A stretch of 64,000 bases of DNA from Affinirhizobium straminoryzae (lineage in GTDB: Bacteria; Pseudomonadota; Alphaproteobacteria; Rhizobiales; Rhizobiaceae). Under the pieces are notes generated by a model. It was not told the DNA's origin. It saw only the letters and a list, made by a program, of their open reading frames with translations, and did no database searches. This document shows, piece after piece, positions 42,727 through 51,094 of this stretch (positions are counted from its first letter, which is position 1; each line of letters begins with the position of its first letter). The translations under genes were made by a program, and so were the position numbers. Location: positions 62,001 to 126,000 of the forward strand of contig NZ_VJMG01000003.1 in assembly GCF_007004135.1 (NCBI RefSeq), read 5' to 3'.

Positions 42727-43284
42727 GTGGCGATCTCTCCTCCCAGCGATCTCGTGATGGATGTCCTGCGGGCTGCAGACCCGACCGAGGTGCAGGCAGC
42801 CCAGGCAAAGCTCAAGGCAAACCGCGCGGCCTTTGCCGCCACCAGTCTCGCATCGGCCGACAAGGGGTTTGCGGTAACCGTCGACCGGATCGACCAGACC
42901 GGCACCCGGGCCAGCCTGCACCGCGCCGAGGGTGCGGACAAGGCCGCCAAGATGCCCGAGGAATACCGCAAGTTCGAAGCCTCGGTGCTGCAGACCTTTG
43001 TCAACTCGATCCTGCCCAGCGACAGCGAGCAGGTCTATGGCAAGGGATCTGCCGGCGAATTCTGGAAGAGCATGATGTCGGAGCAGATTGCCAACCAGAT
43101 CAGCAAGAGTGGCGGTGTCGGCATTGCAGAGCAGGTCTATTCGCAGTCCCTGCAGAAGCTGCGCAACGAAGGCGAACTCAACGCCCGCACCGATGAGACG
43201 GAGCGCAGCCGCACTCTGTCCATGATCAACGATTTTGAACGAAAAGCCCTCAACCTGGCACCGGCAGATCGGAGCGAGGCATGA
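42727..43284 (+). CDS. flgJ: FlgJ-type rod-binding protein (single domain)
   Basis: 185 residues from a GTG at 42727 with AAGGAAG six bases before it. The rod-binding domain is visible: EYRKFEASVLQTFVNSILPS, YGKGSAGEFWKSMMSEQIAN, then SKSGGVGIAEQVYSQSLQKL. There is no muramidase domain; the separate transglycosylase at 31730 probably provides that activity. FlgJ acts as the rod cap. A degenerate copy of the flagellar motif (CAAG at 42679, spacing two bases too long) is upstream. Confidence 0.8.
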   Translation: MAISPPSDLVMDVLRAADPTEVQAAQAKLKANRAAFAATSLASADKGFAVTVDRIDQTGTRASLHRAEGADKAAKMPEEYRKFEASVLQTFVNSILPSDSEQVYGKGSAGEFWKSMMSEQIANQISKSGGVGIAEQVYSQSLQKLRNEGELNARTDETERSRTLSMINDFERKALNLAPADRSEA

Positions 43285-43676
43285 CAACGCAGCACGGCGG
43301 GACCGAACATATGGAAGTTATCTCGAATGATTATCGCATCAAGACAGTCCTTGGCCGGCTGGAGATGATCATCGACAATGAAAATGAGCGGATCGGCAAG
43401 GATCCGCAATTCGACCTGAAGGTCTCCAACGCGCACAAGAGCCGGTGCCTCTACGAGCTGACCATGCTGTTCCGCAGCACCAGCCCGGAGGAATTCGCCG
43501 TCAACCACATCGAGCAGATGCATGCACTGAAGGGCAAGCTCGCACTCAATGCCCGCCGTGTGGAAGCCCATCTCAATGCCGTGCGCACCGTGGCCGATCT
43601 TCTGAAGAATGCCGTGCGCGATGCCGATGGCGATGGCACCTACACCCAAGAACAGTTCTACTATAGCGAATCCTGA
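43281..43676 (+). CDS. FlgN-like export chaperone candidate
   Basis: 131 residues, mostly helical: YRIKTVLGRLEMIIDNENER, LYELTMLFRSTSPEEFAVNH and HALKGKLALNARRVEAHLNA, ending DGDGTYTQEQFYYSES. The organisation (long helices, small acidic protein next to flgJ) agrees with alphaproteobacterial FlgN-type chaperones for FlgK and FlgL, but I see no diagnostic motif. It overlaps flgJ by four bases and touches the next gene (shared A). Confidence 0.5.
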   Translation: MTTQHGGTEHMEVISNDYRIKTVLGRLEMIIDNENERIGKDPQFDLKVSNAHKSRCLYELTMLFRSTSPEEFAVNHIEQMHALKGKLALNARRVEAHLNAVRTVADLLKNAVRDADGDGTYTQEQFYYSES

Positions 43677-44218
43677 TGGTTAAGCTGCTCCTTACCGGTT
43701 TGTGGGTCTGTGCCGTGTCGCTAGGCGCGGTGTTTTTCTCCGTGAAGATGGCGGCGCCGCCCCCGCCGGTGGATCAGTCGCAGCTGCTGAAGGACAAGAG
43801 CGATCTCGTCAAGGGCGAGGTCATCAACGTGCCCGTCCTCGCCAATGGCGCCGTGCAGGGCTATTTCATCACCCGCATTTCCTTCCTGATGGACAAGGAA
43901 AAGGTGAAGGGCCTGCACCTGCCGATGACCGAACTGATGACCGACGAACTGTTCACGCTGCTCGTCGGGGATCGCATGGTAGACCTCACCAACGTGAAGT
44001 CCTTCGATCTCGAAGGCTTCAAGAAGCGGGTGAAGGAGAACCTCAACAAGAAGTTCGGCGACGACTATGTCATCGAGCCCCTGGTGGAGCAGATCGACTA
44101 CCTGTCCAAGGATGATATCCGCGCCAACAGCGACCGCCCGCAGGGCAAGCAGGTGATGCCGACCAAGATCGTCGAAGGCGTCAAGGTCGACGCCGCCCCC
44201 GCCAAAAGCGGGCACTGA
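43676..44218 (+). CDS. Membrane-anchored FliL-like protein, unknown function
   Basis: 180 residues. One N-terminal membrane helix (LLTGLWVCAVSLGAVFFSVK) is followed by a proline linker and a periplasmic domain with VQGYFITRISFLMDKEKVKG, a helix ELMTDELFTLLVGDRM, and FDLEGFKKRVKENLNKKFGD before the strand VIEPLVEQIDYLSKDDIR. The order (helix, linker, strand, helices, strand) is like FliL; the true fliL is at 8787. It may be a second stator- or rod-associated protein. Last flagellar gene; terminator follows. Confidence 0.6.
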   Translation: MVKLLLTGLWVCAVSLGAVFFSVKMAAPPPPVDQSQLLKDKSDLVKGEVINVPVLANGAVQGYFITRISFLMDKEKVKGLHLPMTELMTDELFTLLVGDRMVDLTNVKSFDLEGFKKRVKENLNKKFGDDYVIEPLVEQIDYLSKDDIRANSDRPQGKQVMPTKIVEGVKVDAAPAKSGH

Positions 44219-44247
44219 CATCAACCGGATGCCGTTGCCGTTCGCCA

Positions 44248-44274
44248 CGCCCGCCCTCCGGCGGGCGTTGTCGT
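44248..44274 (+). terminator. Terminator at the end of the flagellar cluster
   Basis: CGCCCGCC (44248-44255) pairs with GGCGGGCG (44260-44267), followed by TTGTCGTT. Confidence 0.75.
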
Positions 44275-44383
44275 TAACGCACCCGCAAACACGTCACTCG
44301 GATTCGATCCTCCGGTTTAAGCCGGGTTTCACGCAGGACTGCTAGGGAGAACAGATCAGCTTTTCCGCAGTTTCGAGCGTCCG

Positions 44384-45100
44384 ATGCAGCACGATCGCGC
44401 CATGCCAGCCCCCCATCGCCTGCCCGACAGGGCCGGAGGTCCTTTGCCGGCTGTGCGTCCGCAGATGGCCGCTTCGGTTTCACCGGTCCTCGCGATGCGT
44501 CAGGACGGGCGAAGGGCCTTCGGGCTCTCTTTTCCGACGCTGGGCTGGGCTGACAGTCTTGCCATGCTGGAGGCAGCTGCAGAGTTGCGGGTGGGGTGCC
44601 GCGCGGTCACTTTCCTCACTTTGTCCGGCCTCCTTCGGGCCTTGATCAATCCGCTCTATCGCGCGCGGCTTGGCGGACACGTTCTTCTGCCGGCAGACCG
44701 CGCCGTGACGGTCCTTCTTCGTCTGGTGCGGCCGCGCGCTGCCATCGCGTCCCTTGCCCCGGACCGCTTCGTGCCGTCGCTGTTGACCTTCATGGACCAT
44801 CGGCGCCGTATTCTGCTGATCGGCGCGGACAGGAGCCGCCTGGAGGCGGCGCGCCGGCGGCTCAAGGCGCATGCCCCCTGGCATGACATTTCGACGCTTG
44901 CCATGACGGGTCCGTTTCCCGGGCGGGCCGCGTCGCCGCTCGATGCGGCCCTCGAAGCAACGGCTGCCGATATGGTGATTGCCGATGCGCGTGACGAGGC
45001 CGAGGAACGGCGGCTTGAGGATTTCCTCGCCTTCCGCCATGACGGACTTCTGCTGCTGGCAAGCGAGATCTTCGGTGCTGCGGGCAAGAACCGAGATTAA
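44384..45100 (+). CDS. WecG/TagA/CpsF-like glycosyltransferase, short form
   Basis: 238 residues from the ATG at 44384 (ATG 44402 is possible; neither has a strong ribosome site). The pattern of the family is recognisable in order: FPTLGWADSLAMLEAAAEL, VTFLTLSGLLRALINPLYRA, LLPADRAVTVLLRLVR, FVPSLLTFMDHRRRILLIGA and SRLEAARRRLKAHAPW. The C-terminus is shortened and the DG-type acceptor site appears as LPADRA, so activity is doubtful. Enzymes of this family add N-acetylmannosaminuronate or similar sugars to lipid carriers. It precedes a Wzz-like gene. Confidence 0.6.
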   Translation: MQHDRAMPAPHRLPDRAGGPLPAVRPQMAASVSPVLAMRQDGRRAFGLSFPTLGWADSLAMLEAAAELRVGCRAVTFLTLSGLLRALINPLYRARLGGHVLLPADRAVTVLLRLVRPRAAIASLAPDRFVPSLLTFMDHRRRILLIGADRSRLEAARRRLKAHAPWHDISTLAMTGPFPGRAASPLDAALEATAADMVIADARDEAEERRLEDFLAFRHDGLLLLASEIFGAAGKNRD

Positions 45101-45420
45101 CCGTTTGTTTGCCAAAAAAATTTAGAGTTTTCCCATGCGGAAGCCGACCTGTGGGGAGCCAGCGTGCTGGTCCCGAGTGGTTTCTTCCGGGAAATGGCGA
45201 TCCGGCCGTCGCATGAGGCGTCGCCGATCGACGTGCGGACCTTTCCGACCGGGTCCGATCCTTCCCTCCAGCGCCATGATCGGCGACATCCGGTTTGCGA
45301 CCGTGCGGTTCTTTCGTCGCCTTGCCCCTGCCGGGCAGGCGGCTGCGGCCGTCATGGTTCCCGTCAGGCCGGCTTCCGCCGCGAACACGGGACAGGCGCA
45401 CCGCTTCTGCCGCCTCGGGA
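45101..45420. other. Spacer between the WecG-like and Wzz-like genes
   Basis: 320 bases. It begins with an A run after TTTGCCAAAA and an AT-rich start (45107-45130), a possible promoter. Open frames exist (for example from 45164) but have no ribosome site and run into the next gene in another frame, so none is called. Confidence 0.4.
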
Positions 45421-47229
45421 ATGGACTGGCTCATGCACGTTTCGACGCATCTGCAACGCTCTGCCCCAGAGCCGCGCCCGCCTGTTGCGCATTTCGTCGC
45501 GAAAGGTCGCCGTCTTGCCCCTGCCTTGCTGCTCTTCGCTGGGATCGGCGGAGCGTTGATGCCGCTGGTCCTGCCGGTCGATCTGACGCGCCGGTACGAG
45601 GCAGCGGCTCTGCTGCAGGTGGAGACGCTTGCCCCGGGCGGATTGCCGGCCGATACGCTTGTTCCGGCGCTGCGCCGCCTGCTTGCCGATGGTCGCGTGC
45701 TGGACGAGATCCGCCAAGCCGCAGATGAGGCGCGGCCTTCCCACGAGCGCACGGCCTCGGCCGGTGTCTCCGCGAGTGATCTTCTTTCGGGTTTCTTCAC
45801 GCGACAGCCCGGCCTTGCCGAGCGGCTAGGCGTGACACCGGACTTGCCGGGGCAGATGCTGGTGCGCGCCGATGCCCGCGAGGCGCTGGAGGCTGCACGG
45901 CTGGCCAATGCCGCCGCAGCCGTGCTGGCCCGCCATCTCGGACAGCCTGCCACGGGCGAGGCGGATCAGCGCGTGGCGGCTGCGCGCCGGGTGGTGCAGG
46001 CCGCCGAAGCGGCTCTTGCCGCAGAAGCCGTAGCGGCCGAGGATCGCCAGCGCTGGCAGGCGGAGGCCGCCCGAAAGGCTGATATCGAGGCAAGGCTGGC
46101 GCGTGGCCGCGCGGCACTCGCGGAGGCGCATCTGGCACTCGAGGCCGTGCGCGGGCTGACGCTTGCGGGAGTGCTGGAGACCTCGCCGCCCGCGGCCGCA
46201 GGGCTGGACCAGATTGAACCGCTGCGCCGCCAGTTCCTGGATACCCGCCTGCTGGCAGAGCGGCTTGCCGCCGATCTCGGTCCCCGCCACCCGAAGCTGA
46301 TTGCGGCGCGTCAGGCGGTCGATGAGGCGAGAGCTGCGATCGGCAAGGCGCTGGAGAATGAACGCAGCCGCCGGCAACAGGAGACTGCCCGCCTCGAAGA
46401 CGATCTGCGTCGTCTCGGCGAGGAACAGGCCCGTATCGCCGCCCGTCCCGTGTCGGCGGCCGAGCAGCGCCATCGGGAACGGGAGGCGGCCCTGGCCACG
46501 GCCCGCGAGGCCCTTTCCGCCGCAGAATCTGCCGCGCGTCGGGCAGAGCCGGCGCCTCAGGTCGTTGCCAGCCTTGCCATGCCAGCCCGGGCAGTGGAGG
46601 CGACAGCCACCGGCCTGCCGCTCTGGCTCGCCTCGCTGATGGGTAGTCTTGCCGCGCTTTGCCTTGCCGCCGCAGCCCTTCCGGGACGCAGGCCGCAGGA
46701 GCAGAATGCCGCAGACCTCGTGTCATCGACCGCGTCGACCGTGCCGCAGAATGAGCCCGCCATGGCGACTTCCATAGCCGCTTCCTCGCCGTTTCCGGAA
46801 GCTTTCGCCGGGCTGCCCAGACAGCCTGCCGTCGTCGCGTCGGCTTCCCCCAACGAAACCGCGGACGCGTATGCGCCGCTTCGTTTCACCAGTCTGCTGC
46901 CGGTGACGGAGAACGATCTGGCGTCTTTCGCCGACCAAGGCCAGAGCTTGCCGGCGACCGCGCGTGCCGTGGATGAAAGTGCTGCCGCCATGCTGGAGGA
47001 ACTGTTGCTCTCGCAACGCCAGCCGGCCGGTGCCCATCCGTTGCCATCCTTGCTCGCCGGGATCCTCGACGGTGAGGGCGACGCGGTGCCGCGCCATCGG
47101 CCGATGGCCGCCAATGACGACCTGTTGCAGCTTCGCCGCGATCTTGCGCGCCTCCGGGCAGAGGTGACTGCGCTCTCCCAAGCGCTGGCCGAACCGGGGG
47201 ACGAAGACCGCCACCGCCGTCGGCGCTGA
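45421..47229 (+). CDS. Wzz/ExoP-like polysaccharide chain-length protein without kinase
   Basis: 602 residues from the ATG at 45421 (ATG 45433 also possible). A first membrane segment ([20 protein letters not shown], about residues 32-51) is followed by a long periplasmic coiled coil (about 170-370) with the family signature [20 protein letters not shown], and a second membrane segment ([19 protein letters not shown]) near residue 400. The remaining 190 residues are cytoplasmic, Ala/Ser/Pro-rich, without Walker motifs or Tyr tail, so it is not a BY-kinase. Such proteins set exopolysaccharide length. Paired with a WecG-like gene, but no polymerase or flippase is nearby. Confidence 0.75.
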   Translation: MDWLMHVSTHLQRSAPEPRPPVAHFVAKGRRLAPALLLFAGIGGALMPLVLPVDLTRRYEAAALLQVETLAPGGLPADTLVPALRRLLADGRVLDEIRQAADEARPSHERTASAGVSASDLLSGFFTRQPGLAERLGVTPDLPGQMLVRADAREALEAARLANAAAAVLARHLGQPATGEADQRVAAARRVVQAAEAALAAEAVAAEDRQRWQAEAARKADIEARLARGRAALAEAHLALEAVRGLTLAGVLETSPPAAAGLDQIEPLRRQFLDTRLLAERLAADLGPRHPKLIAARQAVDEARAAIGKALENERSRRQQETARLEDDLRRLGEEQARIAARPVSAAEQRHREREAALATAREALSAAESAARRAEPAPQVVASLAMPARAVEATATGLPLWLASLMGSLAALCLAAAALPGRRPQEQNAADLVSSTASTVPQNEPAMATSIAASSPFPEAFAGLPRQPAVVASASPNETADAYAPLRFTSLLPVTENDLASFADQGQSLPATARAVDESAAAMLEELLLSQRQPAGAHPLPSLLAGILDGEGDAVPRHRPMAANDDLLQLRRDLARLRAEVTALSQALAEPGDEDRHRRRR

Positions 47230-47402
47230 CGGATCATGGCTGGAACCGTCTCTCCTCCCTTTCACGCTGCTTCCCTGTCACGCAGGTCTTGCATTGGGGC
47301 CTTCAAGGCCCTAGGGCGTTGGCAGGCGGCCTGTTTGCGCTGACATCGGTCATGGCGACGACGGGTCTCAAGGGTTTCCGACCATCCCCAGGAGGCATGC
47401 GC

Positions 47403-48302
47403 GTGGCCAGCATCATCGACGGAAAGCAGACGGCGGCAAAGGTAACGGAGGCCGTGGCGGAGGCCTCGGCGGTTCTGGAGCGTGAAGCGGGCGTCAAGCC
47501 CGGTCTCGCCGTCGTCATCGTCGGCAACGATCCGGCAAGCCATGCCTATGTGAACGCCAAGAGCCGCATGGCCAAGCAGTGCGGCTTCACCTCCATCCAG
47601 CACTCCCTGCCGGAAGAGACGACGCAGGCGGAGCTGGAAGCGCTGGTGGCCTCCCTCAACGACGATCCGGCCATCCACGGCATTCTCGTTCAGCTGCCGC
47701 TGCCCCGGCATCTCGATTCCGAACCGGTGATCCAATCGATCCGCCCGGACAAGGATGTGGATGGTCTTCACGTCGTCAATGCCGGCAAGCTTGCCAGCGG
47801 CGATCTCTCGAGCGGCCTCATCTCCTGCACGCCGGCCGGTTCGATGATCCTGGTGCGCAGCATCCATGGCGCCGATCTCTCCGGCCTCAATGCGGTCGTC
47901 ATCGGCCGCTCCAACCTGTTTGGCAAGCCGATGGGCCTGCTGCTGCTCGCTGCCAATGCCACCGTCACCATGGCCCATTCGCGCACCAAGGATCTGGCGG
48001 CGATCTGCCGGCAGGCCGATATTCTCGTGGCCGCCGTCGGCCGTCCCTTCATGGTCAAGAAGGATTGGGTGAAGCCCGGCGCCACGATCATCGATGTCGG
48101 CATCAACCGCATCGATGCGCCGGAAAAGGGCGAGGGCAAGAGCCGCCTCGTCGGCGATGTGGATTTCGAGGCCTGCGCCGAGATGGCCGGTGCCATCACG
48201 CCGGTGCCGGGCGGCGTCGGGCCGATGACGATCGCCATGCTGATGGCCAACACCGTGATTGCCGCCTATCGTTCGGCAGGCCGCCCCGTTCCGACCTTCT
48301 GA
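47403..48302 (+). CDS. folD: Bifunctional methylenetetrahydrofolate dehydrogenase/cyclohydrolase FolD
   Basis: 299 residues from the GTG at 47403. AGGAGG at 47390-47395 fixes this start; the ATG at 47397 is only one base from it and cannot be used. It interconverts 5,10-methylene-, methenyl- and 10-formyl-tetrahydrofolate with NADP. Signatures: [18 protein letters not shown] with the catalytic Tyr/Lys region, [13 protein letters not shown], the NADP site [17 protein letters not shown], and the C-terminal [20 protein letters not shown]. Single-gene unit between the Wzz-like gene and convergent aglR. Housekeeping gene; marks the border of the motility region. Confidence 0.96.
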   Translation: MASIIDGKQTAAKVTEAVAEASAVLEREAGVKPGLAVVIVGNDPASHAYVNAKSRMAKQCGFTSIQHSLPEETTQAELEALVASLNDDPAIHGILVQLPLPRHLDSEPVIQSIRPDKDVDGLHVVNAGKLASGDLSSGLISCTPAGSMILVRSIHGADLSGLNAVVIGRSNLFGKPMGLLLLAANATVTMAHSRTKDLAAICRQADILVAAVGRPFMVKKDWVKPGATIIDVGINRIDAPEKGEGKSRLVGDVDFEACAEMAGAITPVPGGVGPMTIAMLMANTVIAAYRSAGRPVPTF

Positions 48303-48315
48303 GGCCGGTCGAGCC

Positions 48316-49341
48316 TCAGTCCGGCGCAGGGCCGGTCGACGCGCGCACCGTGAGATCCGCCGTCCAGAGTTCCCTTCTCGGCAGATCCGCCTCCGGATCC
48401 GTCACGGCACTGATCAGCCGTTCGGCCACCCGCCGCCCTGCCTCGCGCAGGGAGGAGCTGGTGGTGGTCAGCGGCGTCGAAAAATGCTCCGGCTTCAGCA
48501 GCATCAGGTCGTCGTCATGGGCGATCAGCGAGATGTCGGTGCCGAGTTGCAGCCCCGCCTCGCGAATGGCGCGCACGGCGCCGAGCGCCAGCACGGTACT
48601 CGCACAGAGCACGGCGGTTGGCGGCTCGGGATGCTGCAGCAGCTGCGCCATGTGGCGATAGCCGTTGGCATCCGTCATCAGCGTGCTGCTGACGAAGTCC
48701 CCCCGCAGCGACAGACCGCGTCCGGCCAGGGCCTGTTCCAGCCCCATGCGTCGGCGGGCGGCGAAATCGAGGTCGGCCATGCCGTTGATCAGCGCAAAGC
48801 GGGTGTGGCCGAGATCGATCAGGTAGCGGGCCGCCTGGCGAAAGGCGCCCTCATTGTCGACGTCGAGATAGGGATAGTCTTCCGCCACGCCGAGAGAGCG
48901 TCCATGCACGATGAAGGGCAGCGCCAGCGACTTTGCCATCTTCAGCCGCGGATCGCGGGCGCGCATATAGGCAAGATAGTAGGCGTCCACGCTGCCGCTG
49001 TTGACGAGTTCGCGGATCGCCTGCTCCTCCTCGTGCGGATGGGCGGGCATGATCACGAAATGGAATTCGTGGCGCAGGCATTCGTCGGCAAGCCCGCTCT
49101 GGAATTCGGCAAAATGAATGTCGGCAGACTGCCCCTCGGACATGGGCATCACCAGACCAAGCGAGCCGGCCTTTCCGGTGGCCAGCCTGCGTGCGGCGCG
49201 GTTCGGGCGATAGCCCGTCTCCTGCGCGGCCTTCAGCACGCGCTGGCGCGTTTCCTCGTTGACCTCCGGATAACCGTTCAGGGCGCGGCTGATCGTCGTC
49301 TGGGACAGTCCCAGCAGCGCCGACAATTGCTTGAGATTCAC
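48316..49341 (-). CDS. aglR: LacI-family repressor of the alpha-glucoside operon
   Basis: 341 residues from a GTG at 49341, selected because GGAGGAA lies eight bases before it and because the helix-turn-helix then starts at residue 2: NLKQLSALLGLSQTTISRAL, followed by the hinge RPNRAARRLATGKAGSLGLV. The rest is the periplasmic-binding-like effector domain (HTRFALINGMADLDFAARRR; DISLIAHDDDLMLLKPEHF). It is divergent from aglE, as aglR is in Sinorhizobium meliloti. One operator-like palindrome lies 49 bases upstream of its start (autoregulation) and another before aglE. It probably releases DNA in the presence of an alpha-glucoside. Confidence 0.9.
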   Translation of the reverse strand: MNLKQLSALLGLSQTTISRALNGYPEVNEETRQRVLKAAQETGYRPNRAARRLATGKAGSLGLVMPMSEGQSADIHFAEFQSGLADECLRHEFHFVIMPAHPHEEEQAIRELVNSGSVDAYYLAYMRARDPRLKMAKSLALPFIVHGRSLGVAEDYPYLDVDNEGAFRQAARYLIDLGHTRFALINGMADLDFAARRRMGLEQALAGRGLSLRGDFVSSTLMTDANGYRHMAQLLQHPEPPTAVLCASTVLALGAVRAIREAGLQLGTDISLIAHDDDLMLLKPEHFSTPLTTTSSSLREAGRRVAERLISAVTDPEADLPRRELWTADLTVRASTGPAPD

Positions 49342-49389
49342 CGTGCCAGTTCCTCCACGTGCCGAACGGCGGCTTGTCCTGTCCGGCAC

Positions 49390-49403
49390 TCAAAGCGCTT
49401 CGA
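49390..49403. promoter_or_regulatory. LacI-type operator candidate near aglR
   Basis: TCAAAGCGCTTCGA; identical to the palindrome at 49545 in 13 of 14 positions. It lies in the aglR leader or promoter. Confidence 0.6.
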
Positions 49404-49544
49404 TACCGCATCGGCGCAAAAATGTCGCGAAAATTGAGACGTGGACACAGCTGACCCGCGCCCTAATTCATGTCAAGCTTGAATACGTGAGGGGCCATTC
49501 GAAAAGAGACTTGACTCCAGTGCCTGTGGCATGGCTTCTTCGCC

Positions 49545-49558
49545 TCAAAGCGCTTTGA
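49545..49558. promoter_or_regulatory. LacI-type operator candidate upstream of aglE
   Basis: TCAAAGCGCTTTGA, a perfect 14-base palindrome 57 bases before the aglE ATG. A TTGACT that may be a -35 box lies at 49511-49516. LacI-family dimers typically bind such CG-centred palindromes. Confidence 0.7.
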
Positions 49559-49614
49559 ATGCTTTCGATGCGATCTGGGTAGGAAGATTTACATCTCTGA
49601 AGGGGAGGTTTTGC

Positions 49615-50976
49615 ATGAAACATCTTTTGCTTTCTGGCGTTGCTGCCATTTGCCTTGGCGTTACTGGCGTCAATGCTGCAGATCTGAAGTTTGCGCCCGG
49701 TCAGGACGCCAAGTTCAACTGGAAAAGCTACGAGGATTTCAAGAAGGCGCATGGTGACATCAAGGGCCAGACGCTGACGATTTTCGGCCCCTGGCGCGGC
49801 GATGACGAGAAGCTGTTCCGCAGCGTTCTCGCCTATTTCAACGATGCGACCGGCGCCAACGTCCAGTATTCGTCCTCGGAAAACTACGAGCAGCAGATCG
49901 TCATCGATACGCAGGCGGGTTCGCCCCCGAACATCGCCATCCTGCCGCAGCCCGGCCTGTTGCAGGACCTCGCCTCCAAGGGCTTCCTGGTGCCGTTGAA
50001 GGCCGGAACGGGTGACTGGGTGAAGGCCAATTACGGCGCAGGCGATTCCTGGCTCGGTCTCGGCACCTACAAGGGCAAGGATGGCAAGGATGCCTTCTTC
50101 GCCTTTCCCTACAAGGCCGACCTGAAGTCGCTCGTCTGGTATGTGCCGGAAAACTTCGAGGAAGCAGGTTACAAGGTTCCCAAGACGATGGAGGAGCTGA
50201 TCGCCCTCTCCGACAAGATCGTCAAGGATGGCGGCACGCCCTGGTGCATCGGTCTCGGTTCCGGTGGTGCGACGGGCTGGCCGGCCACCGACTGGGTGGA
50301 AGACCTGATGCTGCGCATGAACACGCCGCAGACCTATGACGGCTGGGTCAATAACACGGTGAAGTTCAACGATCCCAAGGTCGTCAGCGTCATCGATGAA
50401 TTCGGCAAGTTCGCCAAGAACGAGAAATACGTCTCCGGCGGCGTGGCAGCCGTTGCCTCGACAGACTTCCGCGACAGTCCGAAGGGCCTCTTCGGCATTC
50501 CGCCGAAGTGCTACCTGCACCATCAGGCCTCGTTCATCCCGACCTTCTTCCCGGAAGGCACGAAGCTCGGCACGGATGCGGATTTCTTCTACATGCCGAC
50601 CTATGCCTCCAAACCGGAACTCGGCACGCCGGTTCTGGGTGCGGGTACGCTGGTGGCGATTACCAAGGATTCCCCGGCGGCACAGGCCTTCATCGACTTC
50701 CTGAAGACGCCGATCGCGCATGAGGTCTGGATGGCGCAGTCCGGGTTCCTCACGCCGTACAAGGGCGTGAAGACCGAAGCCTATGCCAATGACGCACTGA
50801 AGAAGCAGGGCGAGATCCTGACGACGGCGACCACCTTCCGCTTCGACGGTTCCGACCTGATGCCGGGCAAGATCGGTGCCGGCGCCTTCTGGACGGGCAT
50901 GGTCGATTTCGTCGGCGGCAAGTCTGCCAAGCAGGTCGGCGACGAGATCCAGAAGGCCTGGGACGGCCTGAAGTAA
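49615..50976 (+). CDS. aglE: Alpha-glucoside ABC transporter substrate-binding protein AglE
   Basis: 453 residues from the ATG at 49615, preceded by AGGGGAGG at six bases. A signal peptide (HLLLSGVAAICLGVTGVNAA) precedes a family 1 solute-binding fold: LTIFGPWRGDDEKLFRSVLA, QQIVIDTQAGSPPNIAILPQ, then GIPPKCYLHHQASFIPTFFP. In Sinorhizobium AglE binds sucrose, trehalose, maltose and related alpha-glucosides in the periplasm. First gene of the agl operon, expected to be the most expressed. Confidence 0.94.
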   Translation: MKHLLLSGVAAICLGVTGVNAADLKFAPGQDAKFNWKSYEDFKKAHGDIKGQTLTIFGPWRGDDEKLFRSVLAYFNDATGANVQYSSSENYEQQIVIDTQAGSPPNIAILPQPGLLQDLASKGFLVPLKAGTGDWVKANYGAGDSWLGLGTYKGKDGKDAFFAFPYKADLKSLVWYVPENFEEAGYKVPKTMEELIALSDKIVKDGGTPWCIGLGSGGATGWPATDWVEDLMLRMNTPQTYDGWVNNTVKFNDPKVVSVIDEFGKFAKNEKYVSGGVAAVASTDFRDSPKGLFGIPPKCYLHHQASFIPTFFPEGTKLGTDADFFYMPTYASKPELGTPVLGAGTLVAITKDSPAAQAFIDFLKTPIAHEVWMAQSGFLTPYKGVKTEAYANDALKKQGEILTTATTFRFDGSDLMPGKIGAGAFWTGMVDFVGGKSAKQVGDEIQKAWDGLK

Positions 50977-51094
50977 ACGGGACACATGACCGTGCGCCGT
51001 CGGCAAAACCGGCGGCGCATCGCTTCTGCCGTGACACGACACCGGCATGACAAGCCGGAAGACAAAGGTCCGGACCGGACCATGAGGAGGGGAC

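Noticed and set aside
44332..44347. Possible flagellar motif before the WecG-like gene (CGCAGG, then CTAGGG)
   Set aside because: The halves are separated by 4 bases rather than the 9 bases that precede CTAGG in the other copies, so it would lie on a different face of the helix.
45164..45559. Open frame that could encode a small protein before the Wzz-like gene
   Set aside because: No ribosome site, runs far into the Wzz-like gene in another frame, Arg/Ser-rich composition.
47298..47315. GGGCC...GGCCC palindrome after the Wzz-like gene as a terminator
   Set aside because: No T run and a very short loop; could be chance in GC-rich DNA.
47397..47399. ATG as start of folD
   Set aside because: Only one base from the AGGAGG ribosome site; the GTG at 47403 has correct spacing and gives the normal FolD N-terminus.
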